From Syngnathus acus (Eukaryota; Chordata; Actinopteri; Syngnathiformes; Syngnathidae): a DNA stretch of 64,000 nt. Location: positions 11,022,604 to 11,086,603 of the forward strand of contig NC_051105.1 of assembly GCF_901709675.1 (NCBI RefSeq), given 5' to 3'. The notes under the pieces are model-generated. The model saw only the letters and a program-made list of their open reading frames with translations. It was not told the DNA's origin and ran no database searches. This document shows positions 1 through 12,912 of this stretch, piece by piece; position 1 is the stretch's first letter, and each line of letters begins with the position of its first letter. The translations under genes and the position numbers were made by a program.

Positions 1-1194
1 ACATGGTTGAGCTTGCGTGACACAAGAAACGGTGCACGCCTTTAATTTGAATGCATTAGAATGCTTAGTTGGCGATGTCACTTTGTAAAGGAACATAATG
101 CTATTTGAATATCCTGTTGTGTGATTTTGTCATTCCTCGCTGAGGATAAAGAATGCATGACTTGAGTTTTGCTATACTGTACATGCTACTTCTTAGCCTG
201 TCTATGGTGTTTCCCAATATGTGTTAGCATTAGCACGTTTTTTTTTGATAGTTCAAACAAAATAAAAAAATAAAAAACAATTGCCAAATGCTCGCATTTC
301 GAGAAAGTTGTGTCACTCTTATCTCAAGGCTTCCCAAAACAAGACTGTTTCTATTTTTTTTTAAAATGGCCTTGTGTCATCAAACCCCGAAGGAAGACAA
401 TCACAGCATGCAGACAATGTTTTCGTCGCCGAGTTGCGACATTTCCTGCAAGATGTGTTTATTAACTGGAGGTGGGAACTCTCCCCTGTGGGTTTTCACA
501 GGTAGCTGTAAAGATAGTAGAACCGCATCCATAGACCATCCCCCTTATTTCCTTGACAGGCCTCCACAACATCACTAATTTGTGCGGGGTTTTTATTTTC
601 GTACGACCCTCCCGAGTGGGCAGTGATCGCCCTTTTCCTGCCCGGAAGGCGCTTTACGCCTTTCTGCGGTTCAGTATGTGAATTTGGTCGTGCCACAGTT
701 GGCTTTATTATCACAAATCTATGCTAGCACAAACCTGAACATGCCCATCTGGACTCAAACAAACTCCTAAGAGATAAGATAAAGCCGTAGTGGATAGTAT
801 CTGTCAGTTAACTCCGCACTTCTTGAGAGTAGATCAAAGTTTGAGCCGGAATAAACAAAAGCCAGAAAGCGGCACAGATGAGCACCACATGTAAGTTGAC
901 CACTTAAAGGATTTTGATCCTCTTTGTCAAGATTTCCGCGACAGTAAAGCCTCAGGTTGGTACAAGTTCAGCTCCAAAGGTAGCCCCGGTGGCTTTGAAC
1001 GCCCGCACAGCTGCTGACAAGATGATTCTTCGTCATGGCGGACAAAGAGAGACGCACATCTTCTTGCCAGCCGGCGAAATGTAAACATACGGAGCTGATT
1101 TAAAGGAGGGATGAGCCGGCTTGTAAACGTTGGCCTTTTCAGAAACTAGCAAAAAACTGGAATGAGTTGTAAAAGGACGGCAAGAAAAACATAC
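1..1194 (-). other. tanc1 intron downstream of its second coding exon (partial)
   Basis: This stretch follows the splice donor of the second visible tanc1 coding exon and should be the start of the next intron, running off the left edge. I looked for the next stretch expected from mammalian TANC1 (a proline- and lysine-rich segment just after the SPG of the previous exon) on the minus strand and did not find it. No other exon, RNA gene or repeat is evident. Confidence 0.5.
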
Positions 1195-4100
1195 CTGGAG
1201 ATCTTTTGCTGGGCCGTAAAGGCAACATGAAGGAATGTCGTGGAAGAAGAGGCGAGGAGGGTAGAGACATGGACGCTCCCTTGGCCAGGCTTAGTCTGAA
1301 AACATCATCTGGAACATTTGGGTGGCTGCTGCCGAGGCCTGCGGGCAGGAGGTTTCCTTCAGGTGAGAATCGTCTTTGGGCATTGTGAACATCTCCTGTT
1401 CGGGGAAAACCAAAGTTGTGCAATATTAGAGATTTGGTCCAGTTCGACAATGTGTTTTTAGTGGTATTATATGAAATATGGCTCCACAATGATTTTGTAG
1501 GCCTCAGTAAAAATTCGTGACCTTTACACAACTCAGAGATTCCTGACCGCTTGTTTTTGCTTCCATGTTGAGTCTGAAGCTTGAATGCCAGGAATGTAAA
1601 GCCTTGTTTCCACTTTCCACCAAGTGGTACAGTCCACTTCAGACGGTACGAGGTAGCGCTCGGATCAGGAATGGGATTCGTTCTTCCCACAATTCAATCC
1701 CAACGTCCTCTTAAGAGTTTCCTGACACGTTGTAAAATGTATTATGCCGGAAGTATTATTTTGAATACGACACAGGTGGAGGTGCGTCAAAATACTGAAT
1801 CAAAATTGAAAACCTTTATTTTCATTTCATGTTTAACAGAACCCAAGTAAAGAACTTGACATAAATTCTCTTGCACAGATGATTTACTTGACCTCCAAAC
1901 GGGCTAATGATTTTACCCGACTCTGCTCAGGAATCCAAACCCAGGATGTAAAAACCAGACTTTGTAAAATACAGTCCTGCATGGAAAGACCATTTTGAGG
2001 ATGGAGCCAGCCAGGCAGTGAGCACGGTAATCAACTGTTTGTCTGCTGCCAAAGTTGCACACTCATCATGGCTACAATTAATATGGAGAATGAGCGACCT
2101 CAAGATAGCATGTAATCCCTAGCTAATAACACATCAGCACGCCTAGCGCGGTAAACCGCAGTAATGACAATGACTTTGCGGCACAGAGTAGCTTGGGTCG
2201 ACGTGCAATGATGTCTGCAGTCTCAACTACAAGTCGCAAACATCTTTTAGCATCCCCGCTCCTCCCCTCGGGGGACAAGTGGTGTTGCCGGGCTAATGAG
2301 AAACAGAGAGCCATTTTGTGCAGGCTCCCGCCACAAGAAAGGAGACACAAAGCTGTCCTGTGTTTTTTAAAGGGCTCCTAAACAAAGATGAATGCCAGAC
2401 ACAGGAAGCGGAAGGCTTGCAGTGACACCTCTGCGTGGCCTCTGACATCCAGAAAAACCTGTGAATGTCCCAAAGGTGTTTTAGCCAAGGCCAGGAACTG
2501 CTGCTGCCACCCTGACCTGTGAACCCCAAATGCGTTCATATATGAAAACCACACAACAGGGGAATGAACAAGAGCAGTGCCTTGAGGTGTAGGATTAATA
2601 GAAAGTCCGATCCAGCCCAAGAATTAGATAATTTAAGTAAATAATAAGGCGCACCTTCAATGAATGGCCCATTTTAAAACTTTGTCCTTATATAAGGCGC
2701 ACCATTAATGCATCGTGTCAGATTTTTAATCCTAATCAAATCATTCTCCATTTTATCTTTTTTATTTCAACTTCAGACGCAACAAATGACTTTATAATCA
2801 CAAAATAATGATCCATAGTCTTTTTGATTCATGATTCATAGTCTTCAGCGGGCCACTTATGATTGATTTCATGACACAATTGTTCGGGCCAGTTTAAATT
2901 TAGGAATTTGGTCCATATATAAGGCGCACCGGACTATAAGGCGCACTGTTGGCTTTTGAGAAAATTTTAGGTTTTTAGGTGCGCCTTATAGTCCGGAAAA
3001 TACGGTATTCCTTCTGTTATGTGTGTGTGCTATGTCCACCAGGGGGCAGTATCCCACATACTGAAACAAATAAATGACAAAGTCGCAATTGTTATTTAGT
3101 CACAGTGGATAAAAAATATACGCCTGTGAATGTTGTAAATTTTTCTGTGTTGCTGCACCGCTGGTGTTCACGTATTAGTTCCTTAAAGGCATATAACACC
3201 GCAGCACCAATGCTAGTTTCGTTAGCCCGCCTATCGTGTTTTGCATTATGGGTTAGCATTACGCTAACAGACTTTCAGTTGACTTAGGTTGAAACACGTT
3301 TTTAGTCATGTCGCATGCAAAAGAGATTAACACAAAGTTGTAATTTGGGTGGATGGCTCTGAAAACAAGGGGTGCCACATAAAAGCAGATCATGCGAGTG
3401 CCGGCCGGCCAACGGGCTGCAGTATGTCACGGCGACAGCACCGCCATCTGACCGATACTATACGCAGTGAGACACAAGGACGGAAACTCACCAGAGCTAT
3501 TTCGGGGACTTTCCTAAACCCTGCTCGGGGAAAAGCCTTCAATTTTAGGCCCTTTTGCGGTGCAGGAAATCAAGCCTTTCTAATTACACACTGTTGCCCT
3601 AAGACCGAGCAAAAATGATTATAGTGCCATGCATGCTCATTACTTCTCATCAAAGTAGATGGCCAAAGCCCACTAGGACATGCACAAGCCATACGAAAAA
3701 GTTTTTTTTAAAGACACTCATTTACAAAATAAGATTAAAAAAGTAAAAAATAGCAGGTCAATCTAAGTCCGTACTTCAACTAATGCTCTGACTCATAATT
3801 TGACAACGAGGCACTCTAAAGTGGCCAGTCCCGGTCCACATGCTGGTTGTTGAGGTGGACTGAAAAAACAACGAGGCACTCTAGAACTCAACAGGGTCTT
3901 TAGGTGAGAGTCTAATTTAGCACTTCGTCTCGCTAGTCATCGCATTCTGTCGGTGATCTAGATTTCAAAAGTCTTGTTCTTTCTCTGCATTGAAATCTGC
4001 TGTGAACTAGCAACGTGATCCTCCGCTTGAATCGTAAAGATTAATGACTCGTCGAAATGTGCTTTTGATTCCGAAGCGGCGTTCAGGAGAGGCCTTGTAA

Positions 4101-7100
4101 TTTCCGACTAACGACGGGCCAAGGATCTTTACGTTGCCACCGTACTGCATCGTTAAGAATGTTGTTCCTCAAATCAAAAAATGTATGAAGGCCACAAGAG
4201 CATCTGCAATCTCTGATCCCTGACACAACACTGCGTTAACAACCGGCAGTCATCTTAAGCTGATAGAACCACAAGGGTTTTGGGTTACTTTGAAAACTGC
4301 TGTCAAGCGCCACAATATTTAGCTGCATTAACGCACGCCAGTAAAAACTTTGCTCAAGGCCTTAAGTAAACTGTGTCCGGAGGCAATGATGGACCAACGC
4401 ACAGTGGAAACATTTACCGCGGTCAAATGTCTTTTTTTTTTTTATGGGGGAAATGAACAGTGACCAAAGATAAAAAAAGGACCAACAAGTGCAGAAAATG
4501 GCTTCTGTCTCGGTTTGGGGTTGCGTTGGTGCCCTTGGCGAACGTAAATGGCACTTTTGTGATGGCACCGAAAAAGGACGTCATTTTTTGGAGGAACACA
4601 CGCTGCTTGCAAAACCACGAGAGTGGCGAAGAGGAGCAACTCACTGTCCCTGTTGATGATTTTAGATTGCAGTGCAAGTTCATTATACAGTAAAAAGAAG
4701 AAAATGAATAAAAGGCTCTAATGAATGCAAATTCTTTCAGGGGACAAAACAAAGCACGATTCCCCCCGCTGGACTGAGCGCCAATGCGGCTTTCCCTGTG
4801 TACTTCCGAGAGCCCGGTGACACGCTGACAAAAGCTGTCATGGTTTAACACACTACCATCAACAGTGGGATGACAGAACCGGTCGGGAGGGGCGAGAAAT
4901 TGGGGGAGGGTCTTCAGTGAAAGTCTCTAATGACGGGCGGGTTAATGAGATGTTAATCTGTCTAATTAAAAGACTTCAATATGTGCTTTAAGATCACTTG
5001 AAATAACTAGCGCAGTGTTTCAAAGACAGTTTCTCTCATTTTTGTGCCCTTGTACTTTAGTCTTAGCCTATATTTGTATAACGAATCCATAAATTTACAA
5101 CACCACTATTAAATTCTATTCAACCGTCTCGGAACTCATCGATGCCGGTGGTCCTTGGAAAAACACAACAGGCAGTGTGTGAACTCTTCCCGAAGCCGTA
5201 AAATGCTCATCTTGGCCGTATGCCTTTGATTTGCCGAAAGAATACAAGTAATATTGCTCCTTTAAGGGGAGCTAATGCTACATAGGAATGACACGCATGA
5301 CGGCAGACTGCTTCAGATCAAAACAAAAAGACTGAGCGGCTCTGTTCCGCAGCTCTGAAGTGGCCTGTGCTCAGGAATGCCTTTCCTCCTGGCCTCAGGG
5401 GAGGACGGGGAGGGCGGTGCGGTGGGGTGGGCTGAGGGGGGGGGTTGGAGAGAAGGCGTAGATGAGGAGAAGGGGGAGGAGGGGGTTTCGCTGTGACATT
5501 TCCCATATCTCCTCATAAAACATCAGTCTCAATGGCCATGGGAAGAAAGTGACTTGTACTTGAAAGGAACAGAAGATGGATGATGGCAGAGCACTCAAGT
5601 TGAATGAATTAAACGAAGATGAGAACTGATCCAAATCTTCTCATTTTCAATCACCTAAGGCGAGAAGGAGCTCACTTTATTGAGAGTATGAGGTTTGCCA
5701 GAAAAGTTCAAGAACTGCTGTTAGCAAAGATATAAGAAGTCACACTGACTTGTACAAAAAGTAAAACAATACTTCCTATAGAACACAATGTAAATTGGAT
5801 TAATCCCCTTCCAGACAGCCAACATTGCTGTCATGTCCGCGGCATTCTGTGTGAGGTCCAATCTGTGCTTAGTCTGGCACGTGGTTTACTTCAACACCAT
5901 CATTTCCACAGCAGAAAAACCACGCAGGAGGCAAAGGAGTGAGCCCACCTCCAAACAGAACATGCCATTGTAACTTACACAGAGTAACCTAAACGTCAGC
6001 ATTGCCAGGAGGTCCTGGGATCTGTCAATGAGGCATTCCAAGACTTTCACACATTCCCTTCAAACTTGGGTCAGAATGTCTTTACACAACAATCTAGTTA
6101 AAACAAATCTTCATTTGGAACCACCAGTGACACATCCCATTTGGATTCTGAAGACTGCAATCTACTTCTTGGCAAATTACAACCTGACTGGAGTTCATGT
6201 TGCTATCGTGTAAGAGGCGCTTTTGATTGCCATTAGCACAGATCTGGAGGCGGATCTCCTTTCTTCAGGGCCAGGTGAGGTCATGAGAACGCCACTCGCT
6301 GCCGGGCAACGGCCGCTTCAGCAACCCTGAATGGACGTGTCTATAAAGCTGTCCACCCCAGCAGCCAAATCCCATAAACAAACAAGGACCATGGTAAAAA
6401 CTGCAGCCTTGCACCCACCATTCACAAAACATAACTCACGGAGAACGTTTGGTGTCAATCGTAACTAGCTTGATCACCCCACGGGGTCATTTGAATTCAA
6501 TTCGCACATTGGTGAAATGATAGTTTAAAAATCAGATTACCCTGAACCCAGCAGCGGCTATACAAATCTCTCACATTGAAATTGTAAAAGCTTGACCTTT
6601 CTGTTCAATGACAATTACTGTTGGGACGCAGTAGATGTAAACATTAAGATGTGAGCGGACTCTATCCAAACTCCGCCTCTTTGCAATCGACACTAACCCT
6701 TCTCCCTTTGCGGCTGGGCACAAAAGCATCCGAGGTCACGAGTTCAACCTGCCTCAAATCCTCCTGAGCCATGCATAGCAAGACATTCATCTGCAGACAC
6801 ACTTACAAAAAGCTCAGATATGCTGAAAGACGGGAAAGTCCCCCCCCTGCCCAAAGTCAGACCTCTCCAAAGACACTCCAAAAAAACAATAGGAACCAAC
6901 AAAGCATAAACATTGGAGTTCTTAGTGAGACGGTCCAAAAAAATCTTGACGGTATGAAGGAAATAAACGCAAGATCAGACAGAAGGAATGTGTCTGCCAA
7001 AGCAGGTCACGGTGTAATTAGAAAGGCTTGTGTCCTGCAGACCCGATGAACCGCCGTGACCGCCGCTATCGCAAAAAACGAGGCATGCAAACTGATAAAT

Positions 7101-10100
7101 GTTGTGCCTTCTCTTTGATGTAACAAAACGTTGGTCATGACTACCGACAAGTAGGTGTTAAGGAGGGGACGGGATTCCGACTGGTGTGTCGTGGATGACA
7201 TAACCCCTCGCTTCAAATGAGACCCTTGTATTTGTTTGGCTTCTTGTCCTTTGCCATGTTCCCACGAGCGGGTCACAGGGTCACGAGGGAACGCAACGCC
7301 CAGTGTCTTACGAACCAAATTTAGCTTTTGGAAGAGAGTAGCTGGTCCTTCCAATTCACCGCAAATGCGAGATGCCTTAGTTAATCCTCAATCTGTAACC
7401 ATACGAGGCCCGAATGTTTGCTGTAAGCGAGTCAAACGGAAAATAGCGAGACTGGTCGGCCGGGATCACCGACTTCCCTTATTTTGCTTTTCAAAAAGGA
7501 GAGACAGGGCGTGTCTAATGTGGATACACCTGAGGTTTGTGGGTGTGTTCATGTATGTGAGTTTATGTATGAATGTGTGTGTAACCAAAAAATGTGGTTT
7601 GAGCTACGCCCTGCTAAATCGTTGCCTGCTGGCTTGCTAGCCTGCTTCGCACTCAATGGTCCTCTTTGTAAAATCCTTTGCATTCTTTTCTACGCCATAT
7701 TAAAGACTTACCTTAACAGTCTGGAGATGAAAATCTAGTCAAACATGACTTGGGACCAAAAAAAAAAAAAAAAAAAAGCAAACATGAGCCTGAGCGCCAT
7801 TTCACACATTTTAGAGGGGGGGGAAGTTGACACTAAAGTCAATAAAAGTCAATGTTTATGAGTAATGCAGACAACGTGGACAATTTTGTAGCTGCGAAAT
7901 GATTTGTCTGCACCTTGATGAGTTCTGGCCTGAGCACGTGTGCTACCAGGATGACAATTTATGTCCTGCGAGTATGACAAACGATGCGGTTGGCAGGATG
8001 CCATGCAAGCGTTTATGACACCTCTTCTTCGTGCCTCGGGGCGAAGGTGACGAACTTTTGATACTTCCTCAACTAAATAATGCCTCATCTAGCAAGAACA
8101 TCAAGAAAAGAGCAGCCTACTCCTTCGTCCACCTGCTGAGCTGCTAGTTTCCAAATAAAGTGAAGATGACTTTGAGGGAGTTTTTCTGAAATCCCTTTTT
8201 AGAAACCACAGGACAAGGAGGGAGTGTGTCTTAAAATGGCTGTGGTAGATATGGCTTGAAGAGAGGCTACCACCCAGCTGTTCGCGGAGACAGAACAGGC
8301 TCTCGAGGGCAAGCCGACGCTGGAAGCGGCGGGCGGACTTTGTTCGGAACCGTGTTTCTTTTTTTAAATCACACAATGTCTATACAGGAGCTGTAGCATT
8401 AGCGGAACCTACGCAGAGCTTGGCCTGTGTTTGGGGAAAAAAGCAGGGAGGTCCTCAAACTGCTCAAAAGGACCTTCTGCGTGGATGGTCAGCTGGTTAT
8501 TTTCATTTTCATTCATTTTTTATTACTGTGTGAATGCCCTCGAAAGTATAAAGCTCCAAATGAAAGTCCGGCTTAGTTAGCAAATGAGTCGGAGATTTTT
8601 GCAACAAGTCACTGTTTCGTGTCAAAACACCCGAGAAACTGTTGAGACAGCACAAGTACCAGTCACAGCTGAGGCAACACGTCGCTGCGGTGCTTAATGG
8701 GCTCCTCTCACTCACACACTCACACACTCACACACTCACACACTCACACACTCACACACTCACACACTCACACACTCATTACATGCACATTCAAGGGGAC
8801 TTGCTTATCTCGCTTATAAATATTCCCTTCATCTTTCACCTTCTTTGGAAAATGTAGGCGAGGTTGTTCCAAATCAGTCACCGGCCCCATTAAAAATGAC
8901 ATTACAAGACATAAAAAGTCATTAAAAGCAGCAAGCTAATTTCACATTCTTGTCTCGCTCTGCTTATCCTCACTTGGCCCTCATTAAATTTTGGGCTTAA
9001 GTAGAAAAGTCACCCCCTGCCGTCTTGGACGGTGCGGGATGATGAAAGCGAGGCGGCCCCGGCTGCAATTTGTGCAGCCTTGTGAGAAGAGAAAAGCCAC
9101 CCCGCTGCCGCAAAAAGTGTCATCAAAAAGGACATTTTAATTGTCTCTTACATCTGTTGACTTATGTGATTATGTCACTTTAAATGTGCAAAACAGTTGA
9201 AAGTGTGCCGGCGGTTATCTGAAACCACAGCAGGGGGCTGAAACGTCCGCTGTGATCTGCCACCTCTCGCACATATGTACGGGATGACAGACTTTGGTCG
9301 TCCAGCTGACCCCCCCCCAGTTTTAGATTTACACCTGATGCAGTCGAAATGCAAATGGAAAGTCAAATCACGCCTTGGAAAAAAATTTACATTCTATGCA
9401 AAGTTAACGATTTGGTCAGAAAGCTGGGATAACTCATTTAGCATCTCGTCTATTCTCGTCAATGGCAGTGAATGAGTTAATAAGATTCCAACTATAAATA
9501 GACATCAAGCCCTAAATATTTCCTGAAACAAATCCCTTCTTGGTGCATGTTTCCATCAAAGGCAACAGGCCCCAACAAACCAGCATCCCACTTCCACCAT
9601 GGCACACTAAAAAAAAAAAAAAAAAAACGTACTTAGAAGGGAATCGAGAGGCCAAGGAGAGATGGGAGGAGGATTCTAAGAGAGACCAAATTAGCTCGCT
9701 GTGTTTTTGTGGTATTGGCAATGTGGCGATCCCAAAGGAAGCCTAATGACTGCGCTGCTATCTGGCATGGGAACCGACTTTCCTTGACTGCTTTTAAGTT
9801 GTCTCCACTCAATCGCCGCCGCCATGTCGGGGGGTCGCTCTTGTATCGCCGTTATTCTTCCGATCCCTTCTAAACTTAATGGGCAAATAAAATATCCGAA
9901 AGACCATATTTGATCAGGACAACCTTCAGGATCAGGTTTTACTGACTAGCCGTTGTACAGGAAGTGACCTGCTCCAAATGTAAGAATAGAAGCAAGCGTC
10001 GCGATTGGTGCCTTCACGTAAGGCGCCTTCACGTAAGGCCACCGGAGGCCTCTCATCTGTCTTGAGAGCCCTAAACAACCAAGAGGACCGAGTCGCCTGC

Positions 10101-10933
10101 TTTTATTGTCCCGCCATGAGAAAGGGTGACAGGGTGGGTCGGCGGGACATGACGGATGATCCCCAACTGGAAGAATGAAGAAGCCGTAAAACTCCGCTGT
10201 CGTTCTCGCGCTTGGAGTGTGTAAGCGCATGCTGCAATTAGATACCGCGTGCGATGATAAATCAAGCTTGGTATTAAGCGTCGAGGGGTAAAACAGCGGC
10301 GGTGGAACGCTCGTTGTATCTTTTGTACACGGCAGGCTGGTGGTGAAAGACGCCCGCGTCGTGATGCAAGCGCCGGCACGCAAAATGCAGTCGGAGCAAA
10401 AATGGTCACACGAGAACATCGAGACAAGCGCGGGAAGATTGTGACTCATTTGGACTCGAAGGAAAATGACACTTCTGTTTGTTGAATTGACGCATTTCGG
10501 AAGAGTTGCCAAAAAAACTGAGACGTCTTTTTATAGGGTTCCTTCTCGGCGGGAATACTGTGTCCGCCTCACTGTTCGGTATAAAGCAAAGTGAATTGAT
10601 GAAAAGATTAAAGTGTCACAGGCTGCTTGGATTCCAATTCATAACACACTTAAGAGGCCCGGTGTGGCTCACAAGAGCTAATGGAGCAAAAAATCGTTTT
10701 TACTTTCATTTTGCTGAACTTATAAAATCGCTGATTGGGTCACTTGGCTGGGAAAGTCACTTTTATGCTATTTACTAATAAGGGGCAGGTTTGAAATGAG
10801 TTTAAGCGGGTACAAAGATCAGGTATCAAATGTTTTGAGAAGATCACGATGCCCATCTTCACATCTTCCACGTACCTGAATCCTTCCTGCTTGCTTTGCC
10901 GTCTCTGTTCTTCTTTAGAACCGCCTTGAACAT
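1195..10933 (-). CDS. tanc1: TANC1 scaffold protein, first two coding exons (5' part only)
   Basis: TANC1 is a large scaffold with a P-loop region, ankyrin repeats and TPR repeats, found at the postsynaptic density where it binds PSD-95. Only the N-terminus is in the window. Coding exon 1 is 10933-10876 (58 nt), starting MFKAVLKKNRDGKASRKDS, close to the human start MLKAVLKK. It ends with donor CAG|GTACGT in phase 1. Coding exon 2 is 1395-1195 (201 nt) after acceptor CCGAACAG. It encodes [20 protein letters not shown], nearly identical to the human segment [20 protein letters not shown], and ends CCAG|GTATGT, again phase 1. The phases match, giving 86 residues before the gene leaves the window. 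The first intron is about 9.5 kb. The next gene rightwards is dapl1 on the same strand, as in human. TANC2 is less likely because DAPL1 and PKP4 flank TANC1 in human. Confidence 0.86.
2644..3007. mobile_element. Interspersed DNA element with internal palindrome (MITE-like)
   Basis: The 10-mer AAGGCGCACC occurs at 2646, 2694 and 2921, and the right end is a perfect 18-bp inverted pair, CCGGACTATAAGGCGCAC at 2929-2946 and its reverse complement at 2979-2996, separated by a 32-nt loop. The right edge reads into AAAATACGGTA. I recall this sequence type as a widespread interspersed repeat in fish and other animals, but I cannot assign a family name. It has no coding capacity. Confidence 0.6.
3785..3899. 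repeat. Short direct duplication with AACGAGGCACTCTA
   Basis: The 14-mer AACGAGGCACTCTA appears near 3804 and again near 3870, flanking about 50 bp of unrelated sequence. It looks like a small local duplication inside the tanc1 intron. No function is suggested. Confidence 0.4.
8712..8778. repeat. Microsatellite, 8-bp unit CACACACT
   Basis: About eight perfect copies of an 8-bp unit (three CA pairs plus CT) run in tandem. The apparent Thr-His-Ser-rich open frame across it is an artefact of the repeat. Confidence 0.9.
9430..9480. mobile_element. Short palindromic element ending TAACTCATT / AATGAGTTA
   Basis: Terminal inverted repeats TAACTCATT (9430-9438) and AATGAGTTA (9471-9479) enclose about 32 bp that include TGGCAGTGAATGAGTTAA. 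The ends match the element at 31205-31279, so these look like two copies of one short non-autonomous family. Confidence 0.5.
10010..10039. repeat. 15-bp tandem duplication
   Basis: The unit GCCTTCACGTAAGGC is present twice, head to tail, with no mismatch. The unit is itself partly palindromic (GCCTT...AAGGC). It lies in tanc1 intron 1. Confidence 0.75.
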
Positions 10934-12005
10934 GGCAACACTCCTGGAATCTTCCCTGTTGAGACCTTGATGAAAAAGAAAAAGACAAAAACGTGAAATT
11001 TCATAATTCAGCAAACCTGACGCAGGATTTCTTCACTTTCAAGATTATTGTGCTGCCCTCCCTCCCAAAAAAAACCCCCAAAATAATACAAATTGCCAGC
11101 CTGGTCATTTTCCCACAGCATTCCTAATTGTGCAGGTCACCACCGGTGCAAGAGTACACGGAAAGAATGCTTCAGCACGTCTCCAGAAGAAAAAAAAAAA
11201 AAAACTCGTGGTGTTATCTCGCTGAGGAAGGAAAACTCTGAAATGCCCCGAATTCCACGTGTAATTGACGCTGTGTGACTAAACTTGGCCGTTTGAGATT
11301 GCGTTCACCGGTTACTCACCAGCCAGCGAGCGACGTAGCAAGGTGCGGCCATTATGTGCTTGTTTACCTAAGCGTGAGTAAGAGTCCAGACAACAGTAAA
11401 TAAATGCTTGACCATTCAGAAGCTGGAACGGTAGCGGCGAGCTACGCCACCGTCCAAATAAGGTCTCGCTTTTCACAAACTAAACACAAAAGGCATTCTC
11501 AGCTGCGGACAGATGGACAGACGGACGGCTTACGGTTGCTGTGGGAGAGCCTTGCTATCCAAGGGTTTTTTTTTTTTTTCTGTCTTGGTCTGCTCAGGGA
11601 CACGGAGGGTTGACCCAGATCTGGTCAGGCCAAGTTCAATTTGAAGAAAGATTTTAGAGGGCTTGTACAAATAAGTCTTACGTTCTGTTACCAACGGCAA
11701 CAGTAAAGTTCCACGGTTCAAATGCGACTCGCATCTCGAGGAGACACTTCGTTAGAGTTTGCAAGTTTACCAAAGCGACAAACTGCAGCTCGCTGGGAAC
11801 GTTGCCTTCAAAAGTGTCGAAATAGGAAACCGGGGCTGCGCCTCAGGCTATCACGTGAGTTTGATATCGGGTCACCGCTGTCTTGATGGAGTTCAAATCC
11901 GCTGCCGATTGTGAAGAAGAAAGGAACGACACCTGCACAATGCCGCCGTGACGTGCGGTTAATGGGGCCGTCTCGCTTTGAGAAGTTATCAGAGCTCACC
12001 GCTAT

Positions 12006-12043
12006 ACACACACAGACACAGACACACACACACACACACACAC
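12006..12043. repeat. (CA)n microsatellite
   Basis: An interrupted CA/CAGA tract about 38 bp long in the 5' flank of tanc1. Confidence 0.9.
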
Positions 12044-12734
12044 GATTGCTGATCTCAAATGCCTCTGGCGAGGAAGCGCATCGTGTACAAACCTGCTTCA
12101 CCCTGTTAGGGACGACAGCGAACGAACCAAAGCTCAGATCAACCTCGACGTAATGTTTTTCACCCCGTGTGTTCTCACACGGCTTTCTTAATGGCCAAGT
12201 AGGAGTGCACGAGTAATTACATTTAAGTTTGCCGCTGTCGTCATAGCCGGTGTTTAACGAGGCCAGAGCAGCGGCGTGCGACCCATCACACACGTTTTGA
12301 TAGACCGGCGTAGGAAGAGATAAAAAAATAAATGATTAATGAAAACTACGATCAGCATGACATTGAATGCAGTTGTTGTGCTTAGCGATGTTGGTGGGCG
12401 ATTATTTTTTTCCAGAGCTGGTTTGCTGCACGTGAGTCATGCAGCAGTAAAGTAAGACTGATATTATCTTTTAAAGACAGATTTTTTTTTCTGTCTCATT
12501 ATTCAGCTACTGAGCGAGTCACGTACTTTTTGACCCAACAATAAACAACAAATGGATATTGACAAATGATCGGTGTGACCCAACCGCATCGAAAAAAAAA
12601 ACAGGTTCGGCAGTAAAACTTTGCAGCCACTCCCGGCCGAAATAAAAACTCAAATGCCAATTCCGCTGCTAAAATTAATAATAGCGCTTTCATGTGTAAT
12701 TGTAGGTTCTATTCCCAATAGTTTGCTGGCACGG

Positions 12735-12912
12735 GGACGATGCTAGAGCGTCACGCTAAGGGGCACGGTGAGGTCGCGGATCAGAAACCTGCGCCGGGGC
12801 ACTCCGGCAACCGCTACGAGTTGCGCCTGTGGGAAGCTCGGGACTTCTTTGAAGAGCGCCGGAAAAAGGGCGGGCCCGAACTCGGGTGCTGCGGCCGAGC
12901 GTGAACGATGGC
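12735..12912 (-). promoter_or_regulatory. CpG-dense segment, candidate tanc1 promoter or first exon
   Basis: This segment has about twenty CpG dinucleotides in under 200 bp, far above the AT-rich surroundings, and includes a GGGCGGGCCC GC-box-like site near 12866. It lies 1.8-2.0 kb upstream of the tanc1 start codon on the same strand, where a CpG-island promoter with a non-coding first exon would be expected. I could not fix a splice donor or a transcription start, so this is inference from composition and position. Confidence 0.35.

Larger units (their letters stand above)
1396..10875 (-). other. Large first coding intron of tanc1
   Basis: This 9.5-kb intron lies between the two tanc1 coding exons. 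It holds a palindromic DNA element at 2644-3007, an 8-bp microsatellite at 8712-8778, a short inverted-repeat element at 9430-9480, poly(A) runs near 7759-7778 and 9610-9627, and a 15-bp tandem duplication at 10010-10039. Several open frames of 70-190 codons occur on both strands, but none resembles a known protein or has convincing splice sites. Confidence 0.55.

Noticed and set aside
496-714. Minus-strand open frame as a possible third tanc1 coding exon
   Set aside because: No similarity to the TANC1 region expected next, and no acceptor and donor pair in the needed phase.
8642-8857. Plus-strand open frame with a Thr-His-Ser repeat protein
   Set aside because: Translation of the 8-bp microsatellite; CA repeats lack stop codons and create such frames by chance.
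9946-10512. A 188-codon minus-strand open frame in tanc1 intron 1
   Set aside because: No recognisable domain, cysteine- and serine-rich noise composition, and part of it (PYVKAPYVKAP) comes from the 15-bp tandem duplication. No supporting splice sites or poly(A) context.
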